64,000 nt of DNA from Heliocidaris erythrogramma (GCA_025617745.1 CM046858.1:33488598-33552597), one strand, 5' to 3'; counted from the stretch's first letter, positions 10,803 through 21,734 are shown. Made by a program: numbers and translations. The notes: generated from the letters alone by a model not told the origin.

Positions 10803-11427
10803 GGCTTGTCTCGAATGGGTGGGTTGCGGGAGCGGGATGGGAGCGGGAACGGGCACACCCTTTCGAGACAAGCCCCCCCCCCCCGGTTATCTCGAATGGA
10901 CGCGTTCCCAGCGAGAAGTTCAATGAACGCGCCACTTCGAGACAACCGGGGGGGCTTTCCTCGAATGGGTGTGTTGAGTAGACTTTTGTAACAGACGTTT
11001 TAGAAATTTTTGAAAAATGTACTCTTGCTGGTTTTTTCGTTTTTTTTTGTCTAAGATGTAGAAAATATAATAAAACAGTATCTAAAAAAGCTTTTGACAA
11101 GGAAAACATTATTTGTGCAAAATAAATAGGAGAATTGAATAATTATGCATTAAAACACACGGGGACGAAAGGGCAAGTGGCGTAGCTAGGATTTTTTATT
11201 TATTTATTTTTATTTTTTTGGCGTGACCTGTTAAATATTGTGAAATTGTGTTACAGACATGTGCTGACATGAGCCAAGGTGTGTTTATCATCTTTCCAAA
11301 GTAAGAAACACCTTTTAATGCCACTGTCATTATATATCAATACCCACTATCAAAAGTCAAAACGCATATCAAAAGGTCGTTTTGTACTCCCATCCCGCTC
11401 CCGCAACCCACCCTTTCGAGACAAGCC
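10803..11427. mobile_element. 625-bp MITE with 9-bp TSD (Mutator-like)
   Basis: The ends GGCTTGTCTCGAATGGGTGG (left) and the complement of GGCTTGTCTCGAAAGGGTGG (right) continue as about 45-bp inverted repeats through the GCGGGAGCGGGATGGG block. The 9-bp target duplication GAGTATTAG is perfect (10794-10802 and 11428-11436), as in Mutator-like elements. The left third contains extra outward and inward copies of the same TCTCGAA ends: a mini-palindrome at 10803-10875, and CGGTTATCTCGAA with its mate at 10882-10950. This suggests repeated terminal rearrangement. No transposase is present. Confidence 0.88.
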
Positions 11428-11436
11428 GAGTATTAG

Positions 11437-11819
11437 TGACGATGTTCTCGGGGTTGGCGGTTATTTCATTGTCTATGGTTGAGAATATGAGACGTGTTTA
11501 ATAATGAATAACCTGTCATTTCAGCTGAAGATAATATTAACGTTTATGAACTGGGCATATTTTAGTTATATCACCAAAATATTTTTGGATACTTTGTTTT
11601 ATCAATTTTGAAATTATGATACATGATTCTAGTATTTTATTCATTGAAATTGCACAAGTGATTACAATGTACACTGTACATGTATTTACTCATTGTTTTT
11701 TTCCTGTCTTTACAGGTCTTTTTAAAATTTCTCCTGAAATAAATGACCAACTACTACGGCATACCAATACTCCTTGGTGTTTTTCTTATGAGTCCTTACC
11801 CACGACACGTCTATTTTAA
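11437..11819. other. No recognised feature
   Basis: AT-rich sequence with a plain pyrimidine tract at 11690-11715; no supported exon. Confidence 0.4.
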
Positions 11820-12490
11820 TATATTTTATTTCGATTTTGTCCCGTAACTTGCTAATCTGGCCTATCTATAATTAATCGATGTCGTCTTTCACCATTCATT
11901 TGCGAATTTTGTACATTATGCCATGTTGCAATCGATTTTCAAAGCGTCATTCAAAGAATTAAATTCAAATTCATTGTCCACGGCAGACCTGTAACGGGGG
12001 GAGGGGGGATTCGGAGGTTCGAACATCCCCCCCCCCCCCCCCAAGCTGGAGAGCAGAAATCTGCTTGAACAAAAACAAAAAAGAATCATAAGGCGAAAAA
12101 ATTATCCAAAGTGACATCAGAATAGTGATGTTTAGGTTAAAATTTTAAAACATGCCCATACCAACTGGCTTAGATAGGGATGGGGCGCAAAAGATGAAAA
12201 GGGGGGAGAGAAAGGAAAGTGGATAATAATGTGAGATAAAAGGGTTTTTTATTTCCTTTTGTCTTGCTAGTTCATAATATTGCACAATCATTTATAAGGC
12301 CTAGTCAATTTATATCGTTGGCCATTCGGAATTTATTTTTCATCTTGCTATCGATTTTGTCAAAGATTAAAAGAGTTCAAGAGTTATTCAAAATCGCCAC
12401 CCGCTCGTTGTAAGGTCTTGTACATGTGACGAATTTGAATGAGAATTTATTGAAATCGACTTCACAAAGATGGATTTGATGATAAAATAA
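11820..12490 (+). repeat. Dispersed ~0.7 kb repeat, copy 1
   Basis: Colinear with 38345-39015, including TTTTGTCCCGTAACTT, CACCATTCATTT, TACATTATGCCATGTTGCAA, CCATACCAACTGGCTTAGAT, AATAATGTGAGATAA and CGTTGTAAGGTCTTGT. A GGAGGTTCGAAC plus C-run insert lies at 11990-12045; in copy 2 a similar block lies before the repeat at 38169-38246. It contains two internal sub-repeats (AGCAGAA...GGAAAGTGG...TTTTGTC). No protein is encoded. Confidence 0.85.
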
Positions 12491-12496
12491 ATGGCT

Positions 12497-12807
12497 TGCG
12501 CCAAATTGAAAGAAGAGGGGAAAATGGACTGATTTTTCTTCTTGACTGAATGACAGGCATGTGGATTTGGTGTTTCGGTGAATTGTGAATACTGTGCTGA
12601 AAAGATCTTGAAGTAATTACATAGGCCCTGTTATTAATTCTCAGCCATGCATAAAGCAATGAAATCGTTAAAATGATAGAAAAATGACACCAAATTCCTA
12701 GACTATCATAACATAATCATAAATTTATGGCAAAGAGCAATTTGTAAGAATAGGATTACTTATTCGGACTGCTTGTTTAATCTTCCCTCTTCTTTCAATT
12801 TGGCGCA
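12497..12807. mobile_element. 311-bp inverted-repeat element (MITE-like)
   Basis: The perfect 23-bp inverted ends begin TGCGCCAAATTGAAAGAAGA (12497) and are mirrored at 12785-12807. The element follows directly on the dispersed repeat copy 1. No convincing target duplication was found, so the superfamily is open. It has no coding capacity. Confidence 0.65.
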
Positions 12808-13160
12808 GGTCATTTTCCACACTCTGAACAAAAAGAGTCAGTGTTCGCCCAAGTGTGAACAAAAATTTGTGTTTTGAAGTGGCGCTTAATAGATGAGACT
12901 ATTGGGCATCTTTCGACGTGAAAAAAAATCTTCTAGATATTTTGAAATTAAATATTGACAGATTTTTCAAAAGTGTAACTTTTTTTTTGCGCACTGTATT
13001 TAAATTGTTATTTATTATGATATCTGTATTCGATATTTGAACCTATGGATACTTTAAACTGTAAAGTTCATGGCAGATTTCTGCAGTATTATGAAATAAA
13101 TTCAAATTGGTTCAATTCATTCAATTCTATACTATAGTCTTAACGGTCCTGTACTGCATG
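12808..13160. other. No recognised feature
   Basis: AT-rich intergenic sequence before the purine-rich minisatellite. Confidence 0.4.
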
Positions 13161-13163
13161 CAC

Positions 13164-14180
13164 CAGGCGCGGATCCAGGGGGGGGGGGGGGGGCAGCGGG
13201 CCCGCCCCCCGGCCAAAAAAAAAAAAAAAAGAAGAAGAAGAAGAAAGAGGCCGGGGGTCGAAAGGGCCTTGCCTCCCCCCGCGCCCAAAAAGGGTGAAGG
13301 GGGGGGGGGGGGAGAGAAAAAAGAAGGCAAAAAAAGTGGAAGGAGTCCGGGGCCGAAAGGGCCTTACCTACCAGGGTGTAGTGTTGCCTGTTGCCCCCCC
13401 CCCCCCCCCTAAAAAGAGAGAGAGAGCAGGAAGGAAAGTAGAAAGAAGAAAAAAGAGGGAAAGAGAGAAGGAAAAGAAGAGAAAGGGAGGGAGGAGAGAA
13501 AAGTGAAAAAGGAAGAAAAAATTAAAAGAGGAAGAAGCGCGGAGGCCGGGGGGACCGAAGACTTTGCTTCTCCGTTCTCCCTCCCCCTCCCCGGCCAAAA
13601 AGAGGCAAGGAAGGGGAAGGGAAAGAGGAGAGAATGGGAAAAGAAAAAAAATGAAATGAAAGAGGAAGAAAAAGGGGGAGAGTCCAGGGACCGAAAGGGC
13701 CTTGCCTCCCCCCCCCCCCCCCCCCCCCCCCCGCAAAGAGAAAGACAGGAAAAGGGCGAGCAGGAAGGAAATTAGAAAGAACAAAGAGGGAAAGAGAGAA
13801 GGAAAAGAAGGGAAAGGGGGAGAGGAGAGAAAAGGAAAACAAATAGGAAGACAAAATGAAAATGGGAAGAAGGATCCCGGGCGCCAAAAGGGCCTTCCAC
13901 GGTCCCCCCCCCCCCCCCCCCTCCATAAAAAAGGGAGAAGGAAGGAAAAGGGATAGATGAGAGAAAGGGGAAAAAAGAAGGAGAGGAAAAAGGAAAAGGG
14001 GAAGGAGGCCGGAGGCCGGAGGCAGAAAGGGCCTTGCTCCCACGTTGTCTCATCTCCCCATCTCCAAGAAAAAAAAAAAGGAAAAAACAGAGCAGGGTGA
14101 AAGGGAAAGAAAAAAGAGGATATAAAGGGAAGGAAAACGCGGAGGAATAAGAAAAGAAAAGAACAGAAGGGATGTAAGTT
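13164..14180. repeat. Purine-rich minisatellite, ~100-190 bp units
   Basis: The block starts with the dispersed-repeat end CAGGCGCGGATCCAGG and a G-run. It then repeats a unit with anchor CCGGGG-CGAAAGGGCCTTGCC, a C-run and a long A/G tract. Anchors lie near 13252, 13350, 13545, 13690, 13878 and 14012. A diverged relative lies at 14463-14725 (ATCGGGCCTTTTCCCC plus GA tract). The very long Phe/Ser/Pro or Lys/Glu/Arg reading frames here, including one of 281 codons, are composition artefacts. Long homopurine strands could form triplex or R-loop structures. Confidence 0.85.
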
Positions 14181-14462
14181 TCCTGGAAATGAAAAAAAAA
14201 AGCTTACTATCAATAAAGTAATTTAAATGCTTATCAAAGGCATTACCATTCTGAATATCTATATGTTAAAATTTAAGAATAACAATTTCATCTCATTTGA
14301 TAACAGATGGGTGAACATAATTTTGCTGTAAACTAGTTTTGCTATATGTGCTGTATAATTAAAATGGTTTGTTTGTTAATTCTATTATGTGCAGTATTTT
14401 GTTGTTATTAATGTGTTTATAAAGTATTGCAAAGTCAAAAGCAATATTTAATAAAGATATTT

Positions 14463-14725
14463 CTAGGAGAAAAAATCGGGCCTTTTCCCCACCCACCCCC
14501 CACCAAAACGATGAGAGAGAGAGAGACGGGAAAGGGATCGAAAGAAACGAGAGAGAAGGAAATAAAATAAAGAGAAGGAAAGAAAAGGGGAGAAGAATGG
14601 AAGATCGGGTTTTCCCTCGAACAAGGTACGCTGGTGCAGATGGGTGAGAGAGAGAGAGAAAGGAAAGGGAAATGGAAAAAAAAGAAAGAAAGAGGGAAAA
14701 GGAGTCTGAGAGAAAAGTGATATGT
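14463..14725. repeat. Purine-rich low-complexity tract with (GA)n
   Basis: Two (GA)n runs (14514-14525 and 14648-14660) are set in purine-rich sequence like that of 13164-14180. No gene. Confidence 0.7.
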
Positions 14726-14788
14726 TTATAACCTTCACAATTTGCTGGATTACAGGCGCACGCCGCAACGCCTAGTTCTTTGTATCTA

Positions 14789-16455
14789 CACTGTTGGTCA
14801 TAAAGGTGGAATATTTTTTTTCACCAAATTTTCACAGCGTAATTATTACAACATGATTTGAATATGGCATTTATGGTGCATGATAACCACTTTACTTTAT
14901 TATTCTGCCTTTTACACACGTTTGACAGTGATATTTTACAAGTTTATGTCCTAAGCGATGGATGTCATGAGCATAGAACAACAATGACGACAATATACAG
15001 TAAATTAAAGGATCATGAGATACAGTATTTATTTTCAATCTCTCTCAGTTTTCCAGATGACTTCTTTTTTGTGATTTCATGGACAAATTTGCATCAAACT
15101 TGAGTCATTGTTCTTACTCAGTCACTAGTATCGGGTATGTCCACCCCTGGCACGAACCAGCGCATGCAGACGTCGTGGCATGCTGTCCACTAGCTTGTTG
15201 ATGACGTCAACAGGCATAGCGTCCCATTCTTCCCTCAGAGCATCTGCCAACTCCTGCAGATTTTGAGGAATGACCTCTCTGTCGTTGATGGCTCGGCCTA
15301 GGGCATCCCATGCATGCTCTATGGGGTTCATATCCGTCGAACAAGCTGGCCATGGCAACTGTACGACGCCCTCTGCCTCCAGGAATTCCCTTACTGCAGC
15401 GGCCCTGTGCGGTCTAGCGTTGTCATCCTGCAGTCGGAAATTGTGCCCATACACTCGTCTTGCATGTGGAAGACAGTGGAACTCCAAGATATCCCTGTAG
15501 GCGGCGGCGTTGACGTTTCCGTCCGGAACCACCAGTGGCGTTTTCCCTCCATAATGGATGCCGGCCCATATCATCACTGAGCCGCCTCCGCCTTGAGTCG
15601 TCTCGTGGATACATTCATCGCGAAGGTTTTCCCCGGCTAATCGACGAACTCGTTGTCTCCCATCCTTTCGGTCAAGGATGAACCGGCTCTCGTCCGTGAA
15701 GACCACATGTTGCCAATGTCCTGGATGAAGCCTTCTGTGCTCCCTAGCCCAAAGAAGACGAGCTACTCTGTGGCGAACAGACAGGCGTTGACATTTGGTC
15801 AACCGTCGTGCTCGGTAACCATGTTGGAGCAATCTGCGATTAACGGTTGACCGGGAAACGTTGATCCCATGATATCTCCTCCACAAGCGACGAAGACGGC
15901 TCGTGGGCAATTTCCGGTTTCTGCGGCTGAAATTCAACAGTTGGCGATCATCTCTTCTTGTGGTCAATCTGGGACGTCCTGGAGATTTCCGTGGCCGCAC
16001 ATTCCCCGCCTCACGTTGACGTTTCAGGATCTTAGAGACTGCACTCTGTGATATCCCTAGGACTTCTGCGATATCAGTCTGCTTGTAGCCCTCCTGTCGC
16101 AGTGCTACCACTCTCTCGCGTGTTGCTGTTGCCGTTGGACCAGGCATAGTCCAGGGAACGTCTCTACCGATTTTTATTTCAAACGGTACAAGGAACTCGA
16201 AAAAATGCAACCTTCTTCTACACAGTGCTAAATCAGGGAAAGGGACAGAATATCATATGCATAGGCTTTTATAGTCTACAACAAAAGAATTTATTACGTA
16301 ATCCAAATTTCTCATGTTATAATGTCACCTGTGTAATGGGGAAACATTATGTAATCACTCAATTACCATTTTGTCTACGCGTAGCCTTTCAAATACCAAC
16401 AAAACTGTCGAGTTTTATTCAAAAATATTTTATTCCACCTTTATGACCAACAGTG
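14789..16455 (-). mobile_element. Complete Tc1-like transposon
   Basis: Terminal inverted repeats CACTGTTGGTCATAAAGG (26 bp perfect, extending through TGGAATA) lie at 14789 and end at 16455. A TA dinucleotide flanks each side (14787-14788 and 16456-16457). The element is 1667 bp and has one intact transposase gene on the minus strand. Perfect ends, the TA duplication and an uninterrupted gene point to a young, possibly active copy. Confidence 0.96.
15125..16147 (-). CDS. Tc1-family DD34E transposase, intact
   Basis: The 340-residue protein starts at MPGPTATATRERVVALR; an in-frame ATG at 16210 would add 21 residues but reads as leader. Residues 10-45 form the first helix-turn-helix (YKQTDIAEVLGISQSAVSKI). 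SPGRPR at 55-60 is an AT-hook-like linker. Residues 65-115 form the second helix-turn-helix (SRSTVNRRLLQHG). The catalytic triad is D152 (FTDESRF), D242 (LQDDNARPH) and E277 (NPIEHAWDALGR), with 34 residues between the second D and E: the DD34E signature of Tc1. GGGGSVMIWAGI is the usual glycine-rich box. The length matches Tc1-family proteins and no stop or frameshift is present. It cuts and pastes its own element into TA sites. Confidence 0.96.
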   Translation of the reverse strand: MPGPTATATRERVVALRQEGYKQTDIAEVLGISQSAVSKILKRQREAGNVRPRKSPGRPRLTTRRDDRQLLNFSRRNRKLPTSRLRRLWRRYHGINVSRSTVNRRLLQHGYRARRLTKCQRLSVRHRVARLLWAREHRRLHPGHWQHVVFTDESRFILDRKDGRQRVRRLAGENLRDECIHETTQGGGGSVMIWAGIHYGGKTPLVVPDGNVNAAAYRDILEFHCLPHARRVYGHNFRLQDDNARPHRAAAVREFLEAEGVVQLPWPACSTDMNPIEHAWDALGRAINDREVIPQNLQELADALREEWDAMPVDVINKLVDSMPRRLHALVRARGGHTRY

Positions 16456-16457
16456 TA

Positions 16458-17196
16458 TATATCAACAAGATAAATGCGACTGCCTATTATGCCTCCGCCT
16501 TTTTTTTAAAGATATCGCGATGTAATTTCATAATAACTTGGCCTCTGTGACCCTTCAGTTTTGACCTACTTCAAAATTTAATCACATTGTCTTCCTAGTC
16601 GTTTGATGCAGTTGAATGACCTCACATTGTTTATTTATCTATTTTGAAATGTTGAATTGGTTTTTTTACAGACGTGTATCAATCAGATATGATTATTTAC
16701 GTCTGGGACCGACCTTTAATATCACCATCTAAAAGACGTGACTCAGACTCGATCTAGGGTTCTCTGAGTCTGCCTCAGTTTATAACTCCCACTTTTGGCT
16801 GGATTACAAGGCCTATTGCTTTTGCTGTGTATCTTTTATCATTCTTGTCCTATGTATATTTGAATTATGCTTTTATAATTCATCATGTATCAGCTATTAG
16901 CTGTCATCTTGAACATCGTTCAATAAAAGCGTATCAAATCAAGTGTGAACGTCATATCTCTTATGAAATAGTATGCATACAGCATATTAGCCAGTGGAAC
17001 TTTTTTTGTACTTGTATGAAAGAAAGTGTTTGGAACTTATAGTGCACATGATGCAATTTTAGGTGCGATTTTTCTTAGTGAAACGCCTTGCCATTCTTGT
17101 GGAATACTGGAATACTTTCTTCTTTTTTTAAACATTAATTTGTTTAACATTTTATACAGTAACACAAATATGTACAAGCCAACCACTTTGGGTTTT
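16458..17196. other. No gene; possible partial unit of the following duplication
   Basis: AT-rich. Around 16970-17030 the sequence AGTATGCATACAGC..AGTGGAACTTTTT resembles the block at 17812-17850 and 18808-18845 in the duplicated units, so a diverged third unit may extend here. Confidence 0.45.
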
Positions 17197-18191
17197 AATC
17201 ATGTCAACAGTTATCCTTAAAGGTGTTACTCGGAGATGTACAAACAAATAAAAATGCAATAAATTTGGTATCAACGGAAAGGGGAAGATGCCCTAAAACA
17301 TTTCATCAACATTCGAAATCCATAGGCTTTCATAAATTAATATTATTCTGTTTCAAATGTGTGCCAAAATATTCGCATATTTTCGCCCCGCGAGCAGTTT
17401 CTTTTTCAACCTTGGAAATGTGACGTAATACTCGGGGTCTTGAAAAAAAGTCCTGATAATCTTTTTGAACAAGCTTACATCTATAAAATTTAATTTCATC
17501 GTATTCTTTGGGGGATTAGCTATCTAAAAATGTATAATTTGTCCTATTTCTTATTTTATGGGACATTTCTCCGGTTATCTGCTTTAAAACGTTTAGATAC
17601 TGTTGATGATATTTCCACCTATTTTCAAAAATATAGTGGAAAATCAAATTTTAACATTTCTTCAAAATATTCATGTTAACAGTAAAATTTTGCATGGATA
17701 TTATATTAGTATTATTCTTTTACAGGCACAAAGAAACGCAATAATAATCATGCTTTGGCATGTAAATGTGTCATTATAATTACACTTATTGTTTTATTAC
17801 ATCTTGTGTAATAGTATGTATACCAGCTTGTGGAACTTTTTCATACTTTTACTTTTAGGGGGTTTAACCCCCCCCCCCCCCCCTTGGGCTGCCAAGTAAA
17901 AATTTAATGTGCATAGAAAAACGCCATCATAATTATGTCCAGACCCACACGTTATCATGGACTGCTTTTTATGGTCTCCATTGCGTTAGTAGATGCCAGG
18001 AAAACATCACTTACGGGGGTTCAAAATAGCAAAAAAAATCGGTTCGCCGCTTTGCGGCTTTTTATGGTCTCCATCGCGTTAGTAGATGCCAGGAAAACAT
18101 CACTTACGGGGGTTCAAAAGAGCGAAAAAAAATCGGCTCGCCGCTACGCGGCTCGCGGACGTCGCCGCTACACGGCTGTTATATGGTCTCC
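17197..18191 (+). repeat. Tandem duplication, unit A (995 bp)
   Basis: Starts AATCATGTCAACAGTTATCC and is near-identical to unit B, which follows directly. Toward its end are two ~95-bp sub-repeats (TTTATGGTCTCCATTGCGTTAGTAGATGCCAGG type, near 17967 and 18059), each followed by an AAAAAAAATCGG and GCCGCTACGCGGC mini-palindrome. A C-run lies at 17870-17883. It is not coding; the overlapping short frames repeat with the unit. Confidence 0.93.
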
Positions 18192-19105
18192 AATCATGTC
18201 AACGGTTATCCTTAAAGGTGTTACTCGGAGATGTACAAACAAATAAAAATGCAATAAATTTGGTATCAACGGAAAGAGGAAGATGCCCTAAAACATTACA
18301 TCAACATTCGAAATCCATAGGCTTTCATAAATTAATATTATTCTGTTTCAAATGTGTGCCAAAATATTCGCATATTTTCGCCCCGCGAGCAGTTTCTTTT
18401 TCAACCTTGGAAATGTGACGTAATACTCGGGGTCTTGAAAAAAAGTCCTGATAATCTTTTTGAACAAGCTTACATCTATAAAATTTAATTTCATCGTATT
18501 CTTTGGGGGATTAGCTATCTAAAAATGTATAATTTGTCCTATTTCTTATTTTATGGGACATTTCTCCGGTTATCTGCTTTAAGACGTTTAGATACTGTTG
18601 ATGATATTTCCACCTATTTTCAAAAATATAGTGGAAAATCAAATTTTAACATTTCTTCAAAATATTCATGTTAACAGTAAAATTTTGCATGGATATTATA
18701 TTAGTATTATTCTTTTACAGGCACAAAGAAACGCAATAATAATCATGCTTTGGCATGTAAATGTGTCATTATAATTACACTTATTGTTTTATTACATCTT
18801 GTGTAATAGTATGTATACCAGCTTGTGGAACTTTTTCATACTTTTACTTTTAGGGGGTTTAACCCCCCCCCCCCCCCCCCCCCCCTTGGGCTGCCAAGTA
18901 AAAATTTAATGTGCATAGAAAAACGCCATCATAATTATGTCCAGACCCACACGTTATCATGGACTGCTTTTTATGGTCTCCATTGCGTTAGTAGATGCCA
19001 GGAAAACATCACTTACGGGGGTTCAAAAGAGCGAAAAAAAATCGGCTCGCCGCTACGCGGCTCGCGGACGTCGCCGCTACACGGCTGTTATATGGTCTCC
19101 ATTGC
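18192..19105 (+). repeat. Tandem duplication, unit B
   Basis: Repeats unit A with few substitutions (for example GGAAAGGGGAAG becomes GGAAAGAGGAAG) and a longer C-run at 18864-18885. It keeps only one ~95-bp sub-repeat before the GCTCGCGGACGTCGCCGC block. The low divergence indicates a recent duplication, or an assembly duplicate. Confidence 0.93.
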
Positions 19106-19231
19106 GTTAGTAGATGCCTGGAAAACATCACTTACGGGAGTTCAAAATAGCAAAAAAAAATCGGCTCGCCGCTTTGCGTTGGGTCAACCCCTCCCCCCCC
19201 CCCCCCCTTGGAAAAAAGCTAGATCCGCCCC
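19106..19231 (+). repeat. Terminal segment ending in AGCTAGATCCGCCCCT
   Basis: Another partial sub-repeat is followed by a C-run and TTGGAAAAAAGCTAGATCCGC. Read on the minus strand this is the AGGGGCGGATCTAGC end shared with other dispersed repeats in the window, so the duplicated units appear to be the body of one such element. Confidence 0.6.
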
Positions 19232-19924
19232 TCATAAAGTCTATTTTTTGAATCATACCATTACCGTGTCCGATATTGTCCTTATTATCTCGTGCGACAA
19301 TATGACTGGTTTGCACAGATACATAACTGTTTGATATCTTCGCCGACTGCCGCCGAGGAGTAATGACTTGCCACAGTAATGAGCCCTTAGTACGGCTCCT
19401 GACTTCCTGCAAGAGCCGACACATTATAATAAGAATTCACGAAACTCAGTGTTTAGGGCAGATTTCGAGGAAGTTAGCGTACATGACCATAATGACACCA
19501 TCAGAAACAGACGTTAGTTATTACCGAACAAAAGATGAATAAGTAGCCCCTCGAAATCATAGGTGTCAAATTGTAAATATTTTATTTCGGAATTTAGAAA
19601 CTTTAGTCATTATAATAATCTGTATGGACTTGAAAAATTTCAGAATGTTCTTCCGGCGGGAGTGAAAGCCCTTTATATGCTTTTGCACCCCCCCCCCCCC
19701 CCGAGATCGAGCGTCAGATACGCCATTTGTCACCATTATGGTAGCAATATGTAGCTCACATGATTTAAAATTTGGGCTCCCCCCCCCCCCCCCTAAGGAA
19801 TCCTGGATCCGCGCCTGGCAGGCACTGACATAATCCAGAACCAGAAGATCGGTAGACATTTTACAAGTACTGCATGATCGATGCGCTGCATGCTACATCT
19901 AACATCTAACATCTAACATACTAA
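19232..19924. repeat. Intergenic sequence with a C-run dispersed repeat (about 19684-19820)
   Basis: No gene was found in 19232-19683. Between 19684 and 19820 two C-runs flank sequence that ends AATCCTGGATCCGCGCCTGG, the minus-strand form of the GGCGCGGATCCAGG terminus also seen at 13167. A short (CATCTAA)n repeat occupies 19893-19918. Confidence 0.55.
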
Positions 19925-20024
19925 TGTTATCTCGTGGGAACGAGACGTTATCTCGAGGGCACGAGATGTTATGTTATCTCGCGGGAACGAGATGTTATCT
20001 CGTAGGAACGAGATAATATCTCCA
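19925..20024. repeat. Minisatellite of self-complementary 21-26 bp units
   Basis: Four units follow GTTATCTCG(N)(N)GG(A/C)ACGAGAT. Each unit is itself a hairpin (ATCTCG pairing with CGAGAT), so the array can fold into serial hairpins or one large cruciform. The central loop varies between units while the stem is conserved. Confidence 0.85.
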
Positions 20025-20326
20025 ACAACAAAAAAAGATTTTTCACTTCCTGGGCTCCTTAATTTTAGTACTGCTCCGATGGAAAAAAATGCGCATTGAA
20101 GAAAAACCGCGCATTAATGATGTTTTAGTGTACGGCATGCGGGAGAGTTAACCGCCAATATATCGCAATCAAATTTCTGATTTGAGACTCCCTAGATTTA
20201 GTGTTGTCATATTTCAAACATTCATAACGTCTTATTCCCTGTCAATTTTTTTTCAAACCATCCTGATTTTTGTTCTGCTTTCACACAAATTATCTTATTT
20301 ACAAGATTGGCGGTAGCGGAGCGACC
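20025..20326. other. Possible 5' flank of the candidate gene at 20327
   Basis: No repeat or exon recognised. An AT-rich stretch precedes a candidate first exon. Confidence 0.3.
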
Positions 20327-20443
20327 ATGCGAGAAAAATTCTCATCTAAACGAATCCATTTGCAATTAATGGCTGCCTGTCCTAGTAATAAACGAACAAG
20401 ACAAAAGACTTCATGCATGGCTGATCGTCAACAAAATGGAGTG
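20327..20443 (+). CDS. Candidate first exon of an unrecognised gene
   Basis: ATG (context GCGACCATGC) opens 39 codons in frame, a basic peptide beginning MREKFSSKRIHLQLMAAC, and ends exactly at a donor (GTG|GTGAGT) in phase 0. The exon at 20933-21072 continues in frame. No domain is recognised. Support is splice sites plus frame continuity only; conservation was not tested. Confidence 0.45.
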
Positions 20444-20932
20444 GTGAGTACAAAATGATGAAAGCTGATTGATAGTGAGGTACGTTTTCATTAAACCTAC
20501 TCGAACATGCAGTAAACAACAGAGCAACTAGTATTTTCTGGTCACAGAAAGGGGACGATCTGGGAGCCTTTAATAAATCATAGAAATGCACGCATCACTT
20601 TACACCAACAGGGATTTGTCATCCTCGGCTTATGTTTCCCTATTGAGGTGTCATATAAAAGGGCAGAAAATGAACTTTTTAGAAATGTGAATATGTACAA
20701 AATGCTAGTGTGAACAGAAAATTCGTATACATCATGTACATGCATGAACCCTAGGCCTTTTAATAATGATGAACTGAATTGTAGCCCTGTTTTATGTATA
20801 AAACAAACAATACTCTAACAATATTCTAATAAAGCTTATTGTAAGACAGCATTAAAACTTGATGAAAATACTTAAATATGACACACACAGACACACACAA
20901 TGACCTATATTGCTTATATTCTACTTAATCAG

Positions 20933-21072
20933 GTGACAGCTAATGAGAGGGCTATTACAATGGTCATGTTAAAAACAAAGGGAACACTTAATTCGATCAA
21001 ACTTCCTTTGCTTAATTCAACTTTCAAACGAGCTACAAGCCTGAAACCACAGCGTCGGCTTCAAATCTTAGG
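20933..21072 (+). CDS. Candidate second exon of the same unrecognised gene
   Basis: Acceptor CTACTTAATCAG is followed by 46 open codons (VTANERAITMVMLKTKG ... LKPQRRLQIL) to a donor, GG|GTGAGT, in phase 2. The peptide is basic and has no recognised domain. If real, further exons lie to the right; the exon at 24385 is one untested candidate. Confidence 0.45.
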
Positions 21073-21734
21073 GTGAGTAGGGATGAATAATATTCATATA
21101 TTGACTTTCCCTGACAAGACAACAAGACTGGCCTAAAAAATTTAATTTACGGAGGGTAGAAAAACAAGAAACTAGAAAATTTAATCCTGTTCGTTCATGC
21201 ATTTTACTCTGGTAAGAGAAGCCAAAGGCTGCACTGTATTTCTATTGCTCTTTCTGTATGCAAAAAGACATACAACTGTCACATAGTTAGAATGTGTCAT
21301 ATGGGTTGAATTGCGTATTTCACCAGAAATACATTATAATTCTCTCTGACCAAGTAGGCCTATGGGATCATAGAAGACCCCCACCCCCCCCCCCCCCCCC
21401 CCATTGGCAGCCACAGTAACATAAAAGATAGAAAGAAATAGATCAGAGAAAAGGGAAGGGAAAGGATGAGGAAGAGTATGAGAGGAGGAAGAGTATGAGA
21501 GGAAGTAGGACTGTAAGGGGAGAGCTATAAGCAGGAAAACAAAGAAGTGAAAGAATAATGAAAAAATAGGTTGAAGAGAGGGCTTGAAGCAGGCGTTATA
21601 CCTGAGAATCATCAACAAAATATTTTTTTCATTTTTTATGTATGTAGATTAGTTTTTTTAGGTTTTTTTAAATGGGTATAATTTGTAGCAATATGGGAAT
21701 AGGAACAATTATTTGTCTCACACAAATTATACTT
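21073..21734. other. Intergenic or intronic sequence with a C-run and purine tract
   Basis: A C-run lies at 21378-21402 and a GA-rich tract at 21440-21530. No gene recognised. Confidence 0.4.

Noticed and set aside
13368-14213. 281-codon and other long open frames in the purine-rich block
   Set aside because: Composition-driven frames (Phe/Ser/Pro or Lys/Glu/Arg only) across a minisatellite; no domain, no splice support.
15270-16051. Plus-strand frames overlapping the Tc1 gene
   Set aside because: Antisense shadows of the intact transposase.
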